A DNA stretch of 64,000 bases from positions 31,466,129 through 31,530,128 of the forward strand of contig OY743180.1 of the NCBI GenBank assembly GCA_963555705.1. The letters run 5' to 3'. The DNA is from Ligustrum vulgare. Its lineage: Eukaryota; Streptophyta; Magnoliopsida; Lamiales; Oleaceae. Positions within the stretch are counted from its first letter, which is position 1, and every line of letters starts with the position of its first letter. Below, piece after piece: positions 21,154 through 31,776 of this stretch. Below the pieces are notes generated by a model. The model was given only the letters and a program-made list of their open reading frames with translations. It had not been told where the DNA came from and searched no databases. Made by a program: the position numbers and the translations under genes.

Positions 21154-22286
21154 TTTTGTGGTAGACTATCCTCTCTTTTGCTTTTTGCACTCAGTCTCTC
21201 CTTTTCTGAGGTTTGTACCTCAACCTTTTTTTCTTTATTTTTCACTCCCTCTCCTTTTTCTGAGGTCGTGGCCTCAACTCTCTTTTCTTTAATTTCCACT
21301 CCCTCACCTTTTTCTGAGGTCGTGGCCTCAACTCTCTTATTTTTCCCCTCAAACTCACTTTTCACTTTCAATTGATCTTTCAGGGCTTCAGTTGGAGATA
21401 GTGGCATTAGAGTAAACTTTTTCCTCCCTTTTACCAAGCTGTATCTATTCGTATACCCATCATGTAGCACAGCCCTTTTATGTTGCCAAGGTCTCCCCAA
21501 CAGTATGTGACTAATTTGCATTGGCACCACGTCACAAATTACCTCATCCGAATATCCACCAAAAGAAAATGTCACTAAAGCCTGTCTCTTTACCTTAACT
21601 TTCCCTGACTCAGTCAACCATTGTAATTTATAAGGTGTTGAATGTTTCATTAAAGGTAAGCCTAATTTTTCCACCAACATTGTACTAACTACATTAGTAC
21701 AACTTCCCCCGTCAATCACCAAGCTACAAACTTTTTCATCCACTAAACATCTAGTGCGAAAAATATTATCCTTCTGTTCATCCACGTTACCCACAACATC
21801 CACCTTACGTCTAATGCTAAGAGCACGCCTATCAATAATTGACTCATCCACCATAATACTTTTTGCCCCTTCACTATTACACCTATCCTTTTTACGTGGA
21901 CAATCAAGTGCAATGTGACCCCGTTCCAAACATTTAAAGCACTTAATATTTTTATCCTTAAGAGGCTTGGAATCAAAATTATTTTTACCTTTGGTTGTCG
22001 GTTCCTCCCTCCTTTTGTGAACATGATCACTACTCTCACGTTTTAATGTCTCTTTTCGCTTCGATGTCCTTTCATCACCCCCATCTCCACCTCTAGAATT
22101 AGCTTCACGCCCCTTATGCTTCCTAGCCCTAGAATCCTCCTGATATTGCTCCTTTTCCCATTGAGCAAGTTCTGCTTCCCTTCTATCCATCTTAGCCATC
22201 AATCTCTCAAGTTTTGCCTTCATGGCCTCCATCTGTTTAAAATTCTTGTGGTCACCTATTGATGGAGATTTTTCCCTGCTAGACAT
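21150..22286 (-). CDS. truncated gag with zinc knuckle and aspartic protease, element A
   Basis: An intact 378-codon ORF starting MSSREKSPSIGD. Residues 15-60 form a charged helical region. The capsid core found in element B (the VWWDQL region) is missing. A CCHC zinc knuckle CFKCLERGHIALDC lies near residue 115, an aspartic protease with VIDGGSCTNVVST near residue 190 and ILLGRPW near 240. The C-terminus holds three VEATTSEKGEG-type repeats. DGGSC in place of DTG/DSG is a CRM-type protease signature. It retains coding capacity, unlike most ORFs here, and could be a trans-mobilised partner of B-like elements. Confidence 0.85.
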   Translation of the reverse strand: MSSREKSPSIGDHKNFKQMEAMKAKLERLMAKMDRREAELAQWEKEQYQEDSRARKHKGREANSRGGDGGDERTSKRKETLKRESSDHVHKRREEPTTKGKNNFDSKPLKDKNIKCFKCLERGHIALDCPRKKDRCNSEGAKSIMVDESIIDRRALSIRRKVDVVGNVDEQKDNIFRTRCLVDEKVCSLVIDGGSCTNVVSTMLVEKLGLPLMKHSTPYKLQWLTESGKVKVKRQALVTFSFGGYSDEVICDVVPMQISHILLGRPWQHKRAVLHDGYTNRYSLVKGRKKFTLMPLSPTEALKDQLKVKSEFEGKNKRVEATTSEKGEGVEIKEKRVEATTSEKGEGVKNKEKKVEVQTSEKERLSAKSKREDSLPQK

Positions 22287-22664
22287 GGTTAGTTTTCAAA
22301 GACAAACAAAAATTCCTCTCGTGTTTATTTTCACTCGTGTATCACACTCAACCCCTTCAAATTTCACCCAAGAACAAACCAATGATCAACAATCAAGGAA
22401 TTTATGGAAGATACGAAAAGTAAAAAAAATTAAGAAATTCTCGGAATATTCGATTTTTTTTGTAATCTGCTAGAGAATTGGACTACGAGTATGGCAGAAA
22501 AAACGGAACTGGATTTGGACGAAAAACGAAGAAGAAAAACACTTTTGAATTTTTGGGACTGACTCTTATGGATCAAACTGGAAAAATATATGACTGACAC
22601 GAAGAACGCGAAGAACAAAAAAATCAAGAAATTTCAAGAAACCCAAGAATCTGAAATAGATCCA

Positions 22665-22679
22665 AACTCTGATACCAGA
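22665..22679 (-). promoter_or_regulatory. primer-binding site of element A
   Basis: The minus strand reads tctggtatcagagtt just inside the 5' LTR (22680-23618). This complements the 3' end of initiator tRNA-Met. Confidence 0.88.
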
Positions 22680-23618
22680 TGATGAGATCCCGGTCGGGAA
22701 ATCTCGTCGAACACGCGGAATAACGAAATTAAACCTAGGAAAGATCTAAATCAGATCTGACACGAAATTAAATAAGAATTAAACTACTGGAAAGATAAAA
22801 TTGACGATAGGACTTTGACCCAAGAATCACGACGCAATAAATTGACGATGCGGAATCGAGATCCAAGGTTTTCGAAACACCACAAGGACTTGTCAATTTC
22901 CTTGATAAGATTCTAATTGGAAACGCCACAAATATTCTCGCGAATATTTGATAAGTTCAACGCCACAAATATTTCACAATATTTGATAAGTTAGATTTGT
23001 TCTCGAAGAACACAAAAGGGACCCCTCAACCTTTTAATTGGAGAAAACTCTCTCAACTTTATTAATCTCAAAACTCAAACAAACTGTTTTTACAATGAAT
23101 TGAAAAATCGTATAAATAAGCAAAATAACCTAGCATCTAATTTACTCAAAATAGAATTCTAATTAGACTAAAATTCTAAAATAGGAAAATAACCAAAAAC
23201 TAAAAGGAAATAAAATAATTATAAAATTCCGGAAAATCTGGCGCTGCTTGTTTACGGCCGTGACGAAATCTCTTACGGCCATAAAGGCCTTTCTGATTAA
23301 ATTTATGTTATTCTTTACGGCCGTGACACAATGCTTACGGCTGTGAAATTCCTTCAGTTTGCATGTTACAGCCGTAACTTCCAAGCTTACGGCCGTAAGC
23401 CTCGTTCTGCCAAAATTCATCCTTTTTCCTCGTTAATTAATTACGGCCGTGATTGTAAGATTTACTGCCATAAATAATTTCTTTTACTCGATTCGGCTCG
23501 ATCCGTCCTTCTTCTCGGCTCGACCCCAACACGGAACTTACTCCGTTTTGCACGTAGATCACCATCATATTGCCGATGACTCGACTTCGCCCTTCGATGC
23601 CTTGACCGGATCACATCA
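22680..23618 (-). repeat. 5' LTR of element A (939 bp)
   Basis: TGATGAGATCC...GATCACATCA on the plus strand, next to the primer-binding site and followed by the TSD cgagt. Carries eight of the palindrome copies seen in the other LTR, some mutated. Confidence 0.92.
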
Positions 23619-23647
23619 CGAGTCGTTAAGGATTCGGGTCGTCACAG

Positions 23648-23660
23648 TTGGTATCAGAGC
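23648..23660 (+). promoter_or_regulatory. primer-binding site of element D
   Basis: TTGGTATCAGAGC one base after the LTR end gtcgtcaca. Standard initiator tRNA-Met site of plant gypsy elements; it fixes the plus-strand orientation of D. Confidence 0.9.
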
Positions 23661-23813
23661 AAATGTATGCTTTCCTGTAGATTTTAAAATCTTCAAAAAA
23701 AAAAAAAAAAAAAAAGTTTTGAAACAGTAGATAAATTATGGTATTTAGGGTTAAGTATATTAGTTTGTCTTATTTTTTTAAAATTCACGCCACTTCCCCA
23801 AAAAAAAAAAAAA

Positions 23814-23895
23814 ATTGTTCACTTCGGTGAACAGTGTCCACGTACTGTTCACATCAGTGAACAGTACGTGGACACTGTTCATCGATGTGAACAAT
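23814..23895. repeat. long near-perfect palindrome in the leader of element D
   Basis: Arms 23814-23852 and 23857-23895 pair over 39 bp with one mismatch and one G-T pair, around a 4-nt loop atca. The inner 24 bp (23829-23852 against 23857-23880) are perfect. Each arm also holds smaller GTTCAC..GTGAAC hairpins, one with a ttcg loop (23817-23832), so the RNA could fold in two ways. Confidence 0.93.
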
Positions 23896-25340
23896 GCGCA
23901 GTCACTATTTACGACTACTGTTCAAGAAATTGTTTTCGTTTATCGTTTGAAAATATAGGTTAAATTATGATTATGTTAGATTTTAGGCTTTTATCCTTGT
24001 ATGAAATTTATTTGGATTACCCAAAATATTTTTTTTTATGATAGTGTTAAAATGGACTCAATTAATATGAAAATTTTAATTGGACTAATAAAATTTTTTT
24101 TGTGTGGCTATTATGTTGAATTGGACTAATTTTATGTAAACTTTTAATTGTGCTACTTAGATTATGATATGTAATGATAATAGGATAATTAAGTCCAACC
24201 TTATATGAAGATATGAATTGATAACTATTTTCTAAGAAATGAACTAGTATCCTAGTCACGAGATATTTTAAGTCATCTCTCCGCTACGTCTCTCCACATC
24301 TTGACTCATCGAACAAGGTATGTTATTTGTTTTACAAGTTATTACTTATTTATGATTTCATTGAAGCATGATAAGTATGGAAATTAATAGTGTTATGTCA
24401 TAAATGTTTTATATTATATAATAATAATTGATTTTAGTTTTGTTAGCAAGATATTGTAGTAGTTATGCGAGTTGCATGTATGCCTAGTGATAGTGAGGGG
24501 AGATTTAGTCGGGTATAAACCTTTTCATAATAAACAATAAGACGATAATAAGTTCCCATACAATGATTCATCCCCTTATCACTACCTTTATGTAAAAGTA
24601 AGGAAAAATTGTTGATGATTATATGTATCTTCTCTCTAAATTCCAAATCCTAGTGCAATGATTTATCCCTTTATACCTTTGTGTAAAAAGCAAAGGAAAA
24701 ATTGTGGAAAAATTATTGTTACTTTTGTTCGAGTTTTCTTGATTGGCACGTTCGCGGCATTAGAGGGCTTTGTCACAAGGCTATTAACATGCCTAAAGAA
24801 ATTGAGTTTTATGTGGGACCAAAGTGACCCCTCCAATTTCTTCGAAGTCTTTTAATAGTGATGTCCAAATCAATAAAATAAAGACAATATTACTACTAGA
24901 AAACAATTCCTCCTCTCAAAACTTTATGGATAAACTTTAAAGAAATACCCATGAAATTTCGATAATATCAATATCCATTTATGAAACTTTTGAAAAACTT
25001 CCATTCTTGAAAGAAAAGTAATTATGTTCCTTTCCCTTTCTTATAGATGGTGAGTGGAAGAGGACAAACCACCCGGACAGAGAGGCGCAAGTATTTTACC
25101 TGGTTGCATAGGAATTACTAAAGGAATCCTAATCACGGTTTAATGCTACACCTAGATTCCATGGAAAGGATTTACTAAGGGGCAAGGGCGAATGGACACA
25201 AATTCCATATAGACGAGATCGTGTATCATCTTGACGGAACCCTCACTTCTTATTGGAGACAATTCATCAAAAAAATTGAAGAAACCTTCGACTACTAAAC
25301 ATCCCCAGATATTCTACTCCAATGCCTAAGGGAAAAGTGG

Positions 25341-25556
25341 ATGGTGAATCACGAAGACCTTAAGGATACTGAGAAGGTGCCATGCCACGAACCCAATCCA
25401 ATCAATGTACTAACTATACCCGAGGTTAATGATATTAATGGGGATTATATCGAAGAGGACCCAAGTGAGGATTATAGTCCAGCTTCGTACTCATCTATTG
25501 AACCAATACATGTCCAAGGGGCGGGTCATAAAAAGGAATCTGGGAAGAATTATTAG
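25341..25556 (+). CDS. unrecognised acidic leader ORF, 71 codons, element D
   Basis: An ORF between the primer-binding site and gag of element D. The product is acidic (DINGDYIEEDPSEDYSP) with no domain I recognise. It may be the last part of a longer decayed reading frame, or a chance ORF. Its place ahead of gag is unusual, and I assign no function. Confidence 0.3.
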   Translation: MVNHEDLKDTEKVPCHEPNPINVLTIPEVNDINGDYIEEDPSEDYSPASYSSIEPIHVQGAGHKKESGKNY

Positions 25557-25750
25557 ATAGCTTTTATAATTTTATGCTAAGCTCATGTCCTCCAGTTCTT
25601 TTTTTCTTCTTCTTGAAGTTTTAGTTTGTTTGGACGTTAGGTATGCCTGACGATCCGTTATCTATGCGAATTTGTGAATCTTTTAATAAAACATATTATT
25701 GCGTTATGTTTCCTTAACTCGTCTCAATTCTTAGTAATTTTACCATTTTA

Positions 25751-26140
25751 TTGAAGGACATGGATACTCGCAGTAGAAATACAAACAATAGGAATGCCAC
25801 TACGGGCAATGCTAATGACGCGCAATTTGCTCAAAAGTTCATGGAAATGATGCGAAATTTCAGACAGGTAGCACCACTGCCAGCTCTAGTACCTCCTACC
25901 GAGGGCCAAAGGAATACTGTTGCTATTGTTGAGCAATTCAGAAAGCTTCAACCGCCAACTTTTGAGGGTGGTCCTGACCCGTTGGTAGCTGAAGATTGGA
26001 TAGCTAATATTGAAAGGATATTTGATCTCATCGAATGTCCAAACTCGAAGAAGGTAACTTGTGCAGCATTCATGTTGCAAAAAGGAGCCAGACACTGGTG
26101 GGACTCAACCGCTAGGTCCAGAGCTCGCAACCACATATGG
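25751..26140 (+). pseudogene. gag of element D, 5' part, cut by element B
   Basis: Reads MKDMDTRSRNTNN, then FRKLQPPTFEGGPDPLVAEDWI and GARHWWDSTARS, the conserved retrotransposon gag region. The frame is interrupted at 26145 by the LTR of element B and resumes at 33339. It packages element RNA in intact copies. Confidence 0.85.
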
Positions 26141-26145
26141 ATATG

Positions 26146-27063
26146 TGATGTGATCCGATACGGGGATCACCAAGAACACGCGGAATTAAACGTCGAAAAG
26201 CTCTAAAATCCAAGATAGTAGACGGTAACAATGCAACCCCGACCTCACGACGCAAGAACTATGGGTATATTAAACCCAAAACCCGTTATGATGCGGAGAT
26301 AAGAACCACAAAGGGGGAACGCCACAAAGGTTGTCAAATCCTTTGATAAGTTCAGTTTGTTTGACGAGAACACGAAGAAATTAAGGGAATATCTCACCTT
26401 CAATATCATTAATCTCAAGAATAATAGTTGTCTTTTACAATGCTGAATAAATCCATATATATAGGCTAACAAAATAAAGAAACCTAAATAAACTAGAATT
26501 GCAAATAAACTAAACGCTGAAACTAGGTTAAAATACGCCGCCTAATTTACGGCCGTAAGTGACTTACGGACTAAAAAGCAAAACACATGTTACGGCCGTG
26601 ACAAATTTATATACGGCTGTAATCGACTCTCTGAATAAAAATATAAAAACTACTAAACTTTATTTACGGCCGTGAGGATGTCCTTTACGGCCGTGAGTCC
26701 TCTTCTGCATAATTTTGTCTTGATAATGTTACGGCCGTGAGATCATAGTTTACGGCCGTGACTGCCTTTCTGTACAAATTTAGCCAAGATGATTTTACGG
26801 CCGTGAAAGAGGTGTTACGGCCGTGATTCTACTTCTGCCTTATTTTCTTGTTCTTCTTTGATCCAAATGCATTGTAATAACTTTGGCTCTTCTTCCACTT
26901 TGTTATGCAACGTAAACGAGGTCTTTGCACTCAAACACTCATCCATCCACCCTTGCATGAATCTTGCATTGTCTACTTGATTCTTTTGGCTCTTTGCCTC
27001 GTTATTGGTCCTACGGGCACGTACAACGGGTCAACGCTCGTTGAGCCACTCCAGAACTCATCA
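26146..27063 (-). repeat. 3' LTR of element B (918 bp)
   Basis: Near-identical by eye to 32393-33333. The main difference is loss of about 21 bp between two TTACGGCCGTAA copies (near 26558), matching one array period. High LTR similarity suggests recent insertion. Confidence 0.93.
26547..26827. repeat. phased TTACGGCCGTRA array in LTR of element B
   Basis: Copies start at 26547, 26590, 26611, 26664, 26685, 26729, 26750, 26795 and 26815, plus a half copy at 26564. Pairs are 20-21 bp apart and pairs recur about every 45-53 bp after the previous pair. A TTCTG word usually follows each pair. The 5' LTR has the matching array from 32795 (extra copy at 32816). Confidence 0.9.
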
Positions 27064-28119
27064 TCCCCTCCCTATTGAAAATGATTCATCCTCGAATCAT
27101 CACCTGCATAAAACCAGACAAAGATCAGCAACATTAAAAGAAGCAGACACGTTATACTCACCTGGAAGATCGAGCTTATATGCATTCTCATTTATCTTTT
27201 CAAGGATCTGAAAAGGTCCATCGCCTCTTGGCTGCAACTTAGACTTTCTTTGGGTTGGAAATCGCTCCTTTCGCAAGTGTACCCACACCCAATCACTCGC
27301 CTCGAACGTCACTTGCCTCCTACCTTTGTTGGCATGAGTCGCATAACGCTCATTTTTCTTTTCAATTTGCCCTTTCACCTTCTCATGAAGCTCTTTCACA
27401 AGCTTAACTTTTTTTTCCCCGTCCAAACTGCTCCGTTCATCTACAGGTAAAGGAATTAAATCAAGAGGAGTTAGCGGGTTGAAACCATAAACAACTTCAA
27501 ATGGTGAACATGAAGTAGTAGAATGCACAGATCGATTATAAGCAAATTCCACAAATGGCAAACATTCCTCCCAACTTTTTAAATTCTTATTTATTGTAGT
27601 GCTGAAAAGTTGGATTAATGTCCTATTAACTACCTCCGTTTGGCCATCAGTTTGCGGGTGACATGTAGTAGAAAATAATAATTTAGTACCCATCTTCCCC
27701 CACAAGACTTTCCAAAAGTAGCTTAGGAACTTAACATCCCTATCAGACACAATACTCCTAGGTACCCCATGGAGTCTCACAACCTCCCTAAAGAATAGGT
27801 CAGCTATGTTTGTTGCATCATCAGTTTTATTACAAGGAATAAAATGCGCCATTTTGCTAAATCTGTCTACCACCACAAATATCGAGTCTCTACCTTTTTT
27901 TGTCCTAGGAAAACCTAACACAAAATCCATAGATATATCTACCCAAGGTTCATTAGGTACGGGCAAAGGTGTATACAAACCTTGTGGTAAGACCCTAGAC
28001 TTAGATTGTTTACAAGTTATGCACCTTTTACAAATATGGTGAACATTCCTTTTCATTTTAGGCCAATAAAAGTGCTCTTGTAAAGTTCCTAAAGTCTTAA
28101 TTACACCAAAGTGTCCCAT
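26815..28119 (-). pseudogene. integrase of element B with C-terminal tail extending into the 3' LTR
   Basis: The core runs 28119-27100: zinc-binding GHFG...[12 protein letters not shown], then catalytic Asp in [10 protein letters not shown], Asp in [10 protein letters not shown] and Glu in [14 protein letters not shown], then a [19 protein letters not shown] motif near the end. After FNVADL the frame shifts by one base; the next frame reads DDSRMNHFQ, stop, GGDDEFW across the polypurine tract, then GPITRQRAKRIK inside the LTR, then on to SRP-stop at 26815 in the first array palindrome. This corresponds to the CRM integrase tail known to overlap the 3' LTR. A one-base loss in a G run near 28120 separates it from the upstream frame. 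Confidence 0.85.
27064..27074 (-). promoter_or_regulatory. polypurine tract of element B
   Basis: The minus strand reads atagggagggga immediately before the 3' LTR start TGATGAGTTC. As in element A it lies inside the coding frame of the integrase tail. Confidence 0.82.
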
Positions 28120-29521
28120 TAACCCCCACCATGAGCCTCATGCACTAGCAATTCACGCATAGAACAATTAGGCACGCAAAGTTTACTTTCTCTAAATAAA
28201 TAGCCATCATGCCTATAAAATTTATCAATTGCGCCCTTTTCAAATGAAGCATAAATGGTAGAAAAATCAGGGTCATTAGCATACATACCTCTTATATATT
28301 CAAATCCAAGCAACTTCGCATTTAAAGAGTTTAGAAGTACATACCTGCGAGAAAGAGCATCTTGTACCAAATTCTCCTTACCTTGCTTATAGCGAATGAC
28401 GTATGGAAAAGTCTCAATGAATTCCATCCAACGGGCGTGTCTTTTGTTTAGCTTACCTTGTCCCTTGAGGTGTTTCAGTGACTCGTGGTCAGTGTGTATG
28501 ACGAATTCCTTTGGCTACAGACAGTGCTGCCATGTCTCCAAGGCAAGACCAAGAGCATAAAGCTCCTTGCGTAGGTAGGATAATTCAAAACTGCCCCACT
28601 CAGCTTTTCACTGAAAAATGCAAGCGGACTTTTTTCCTGCATAAGAACGGCTCCAATACCTATTCCTGATGCATCACATTCAATCTCAAAGGTTTGGTTA
28701 AAGTTAGGTAAAGTCAAAACCGGTGCAGAACATAACCTATCCTTAAGTACTTTAAAAGCATTTTCTTGTGCTTCCCCCCAATGGAATCCTACACTTTTCT
28801 TGACTATTTCTGTGAGTGGTGCTGCAAGTGTGCTAAAGTCTTTAACAAATCTCCTATAAAACCCAGCCAACCCGTGGAAGCTCCTAACCTCCGTAATACT
28901 TTTGGGAGTTGGCCATTCTTTAATAGCACGAATTTTCTCCTCATCTACCTCTACACCATTAGCACTAACAACAAACCCAAGAAAAATTACCTTTTTCATG
29001 CAAAAAGTACACTTTTTAAAATTAGCATATAGTTTTTCAGTTTTCAAAACTTCCAAAACAGATCTTAAATGCTCAATGTGATCACCTAAGTTCTTACTAT
29101 ATACCAAAATGTCATCAAAGTATACCACAACAAATTTACCAATGTAAGCACGTAAAACATGGTTCATTAGTCTCATAAAAGTGCTAGGTGCATTTGAGAG
29201 GCCGAATGGCATAACCATCCATTCATATAAACCACATTTGGTTTTGAAGGCGGTTTTCCATTCATCACCTTCTTTCATTCGAATTTGGTGATAACTACTC
29301 TTAAGGTCTATTTTGCTAAACATACAAGCACCATATAGTTCATCAAGCATGTCATCAAGTCTAGGTATGGGATGGCGATACTTTACCGTAATATTGTTGA
29401 CTGTTCTACAATCCACGCACATCCTCCAAGTCCCATCTTTTTTTGGCACCAACAAAACTGGTACAGCACATGGGCTCATGCTTTCCCTAACATAGCCCTT
29501 TTTCAACAGCTCTTCAACCTA
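28119..29521 (-). pseudogene. reverse transcriptase and RNase H of element B
   Basis: RT (29506 to about 28570) has [57 protein letters not shown] and the catalytic box [13 protein letters not shown], then [18 protein letters not shown]. RNase H starts at [18 protein letters not shown]. Damage: TAG at 29519-29521 between protease and RT (a CAG codon is likely ancestral), a frameshift near 28570, and a TAG near 28517 in the RNase H. The region from 28427 to 28119 continues with [19 protein letters not shown] and the start of the integrase zinc domain. Confidence 0.9.
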
Positions 29522-30766
29522 CTTTTGTAGCTCTTTGGTCTCTTCGGGATTGCTCCTATAAGCTGGCCTGTTTGGAATGACTGCTCCTGGCACGAAGTCA
29601 ATCTGGTGTTCAATCCCTCGAATTGGCGGCAGCCCACTAGGAATCTCCTCGGGAAATAAATCTGCAAATTCCTGCAAAAGAGACACAGCTAAACTGGGGA
29701 GGGAGTGATTAGCTTCATCAAGTACAAGGAGAGATTCCTTATACATGAGTAAAATCACTGGTTTATTTGTAGAAATAGCTTTGGTGATATCACTCTGTTT
29801 TGCGTAGAAGCTAACCTTTGTTTTCTCTCTTTTATTTTTACTGGCACTCTTCACACCCTCTCCTTTTTCTGGAATCGTGGTCCCAACTCTCGGTTTTACA
29901 CACAACTCTCCTTTTTCCAGGATCGTGGTCCCGACCCTCTTCTGTTCACTCAACTCTCCTTTTTCCGGGATTGTGGTCCCGACCCTCTTTCTCTCTTCCT
30001 CACTTTTTAATTTCAGTTGGTCTTCATAGACCTGTTGAGGTGACAAAGGCATTAGTTTGATATCTTTCCCATCCTTAGTGAAGGTATACCTATTTTTAAA
30101 ACCATCATGAATAACCTTCCTATCGAATTTCCATAGCCTGCCCAACAAAATGTGCCCCGCATGCATTGGTACCACATCACAAACCACGCTATCTTCATAC
30201 TGCCCAATTGCCAAATCAACTACCACTTGTTTATTCACCTTAATCTCACCCGATTCATTTAACCATTGTAGCTTATATGGCCTAGGGTGTTTTAGTATAG
30301 GTAGGCATAATTTCTCCACTAGAGTAGTGCTAGCAACGTTCGCACAACTACCACCATCTATTATCAAACTACACACCTTGTTATTCACAAAGCACCTAGT
30401 ATGAAATATATTTTCTCGCTGCTTACCCGACTCTTCCACCTTAACTTGAGTACTAAGGGCTCTCCTAGTGACAAGTGATTTAGCTACTGCATAGTCCCCA
30501 TCATCATTTTCACTAACATCCTCTAGAGCTGGCATATCCTTATACTCATCCTCCACTTCTCCCTCTTTCTCATCCTCCGAACTTAATACCCTGTCACGCA
30601 TAACCAATATTCGTTTATTTGGACATTGTGAAGAAATATGTCCTAAGCCGGAATATTTAAAACAACGAATATCTCTAGTCCTAGGAGTTTGAGAATCAAA
30701 AGAAATTTTACCTTTGTTGGGTGGCTCTATTTTTCCCTTCGGTGCCTCAAATTTATTTTTCTGCAC
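29519..30766 (-). pseudogene. zinc knuckle and protease region of element B
   Basis: Open for 415 codons. The zinc knuckle reads CFKYSGLGHISSQC, so the second Cys of CCHC is changed to Tyr. The protease has LIIDGGSCANVAST and HILLGRLWKFDR. Three VGTTIPEKGE-type repeats follow (compare VEATTSEKGEG in element A), then the linker to RT with FVPGAVIPNRPAYR. It shares a frame with the upstream gag ORF, from which only a TAG near 30794 separates it. Confidence 0.88.
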
Positions 30767-30793
30767 AACCCCATCATTTTTAGAAGTCCCTCT

Positions 30794-31776
30794 CTATGTA
30801 GACTTACCAAAGTAATTGGAACTTGTAGAGAATTTTGAAGTTCCCTTCCTTTTTAATTGTCGCTCCACTTTCACGGCCATGTGAAGCATCTCCTCCAAAT
30901 CGATATAATGCTGCAATTCAATAACATTAGCAATATCTCGATTTAAATCATTTAAAAACCTAGCCATGGTTGTCTCTGGGTCTTCCTCTATATCTGCCCT
31001 AATCATGGCAACCTCCATCTCCCTATGGTAATCCTCCACACTCTTACTACCTTGGGAAAGGGTTTGTAGTTTTTGGTAGAGATCCCTATAGTAATGTCCA
31101 GGCACAAATCGTTTTCTCATAAGGGCCTTCAACTCATCCCAAGTTTCAATAGGCCTCTCCCCATTTATCATTTTACTAGTAACCAATTGATCCCACCATA
31201 CTATAGCATAATCAGTAAATTCTACGACTGCCAATTTAACCTTTTTAGCTTCAGAATAATTATGACAATCAAAAATTAATTCTACCCTCTTTTCCCATTC
31301 AAAATAAACGTCCGGATTACTCTTACCCTGAAACGAGGGAATGGACATTTTAATGTTACCAACATGTCCATCTACATCATCCCTACGATCACGCCTATAT
31401 TCCCTATCACGTCTTTCTCCCCGATCTCGTCTCCTACCAACACTAGTAATAGATAATTCACCACTATCCTCATCACTATCAACAACCTCAACACGTTCAT
31501 TCCTAGCTCTAATTTGTGGGTTGAAGTCATACCTTAGTAGCCTCCGTAAATTAGGGAAATTGCGCGGTTGTTCCGACGTGGTTGAACAATTCCCGCACAA
31601 CGTGTCTCCCCCGGATTATTAGGTTTTTCCACATTTACGCCGGATTGTGTACCAAATTTTGCTTCCAACTTGGCATCCAACCTCGCCTCCAATTTTGCAA
31701 AACGTTCCTCCACCATTGCAAGCATTTTAAAATCTTGAAGATCCCTTTCCGTCGACGAAACTTCCTTCTGTGACAT
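30794..31776 (-). pseudogene. gag of element B
   Basis: Starts MSQKEVSSTERDLQDFKM at 31776 with a charged helical segment. A one-base shift near 31590-31610 moves the frame, which then continues to 30794. The core has MSIPSFQGKSNPDVYFEWEK, FTDYAIVWWDQL and ERPIETWDELKALMRKRF, a typical gypsy gag capsid region. The matching core is absent from element A, showing the deletion that made A short. Confidence 0.88.

Larger units (their letters stand above)
19902..23618 (-). mobile_element. CRM-like gypsy retrotransposon A, non-autonomous derivative, TSD cgagt
   Basis: LTRs at 19902-20866 (3') and 22680-23618 (5') start TGATGAGATCC and end GATCACATCA. The primer-binding site (complement of 22665-22679) and polypurine tract (complement of 20867-20880) are in place. 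The exact TSD cgagt lies on both sides. Between the LTRs only 1.8 kb remains, coding a gag N-terminus joined to a zinc knuckle and protease, then a basic protein running into the 3' LTR. Capsid core, reverse transcriptase, RNase H and the integrase core are absent. DGGSC protease, TGATG/CATCA termini and the coding tail across the polypurine tract match the CRM lineage, where short non-autonomous partners are known in grasses. Confidence 0.88.
18770..23646 (+). repeat. 5' LTR of Tekay-like gypsy element D, interrupted by element A
   Basis: The LTR ends ...gtcgtcaca at 23646, one base before a primer-binding site. Its left part runs up to 19901, where element A is inserted (TSD cgagt at 19897-19901 and 23619-23623). 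The start is not resolved; it lies somewhere between about 18770 and 19190. A TATA box (CTATAAATA, 19196-19204) followed by a CT-rich leader (about 19250-19275) marks the likely transcription start region. A (TA)n tract lies at 19318-19353. Confidence 0.6.

Noticed and set aside
23648..23660. Fragment of a tRNA-Met gene
   Set aside because: Only the 3'-complementary primer-binding site is present, next to an LTR end; no tRNA cloverleaf. The same applies to the sites near 7265, 22670, 32385 and 58214.
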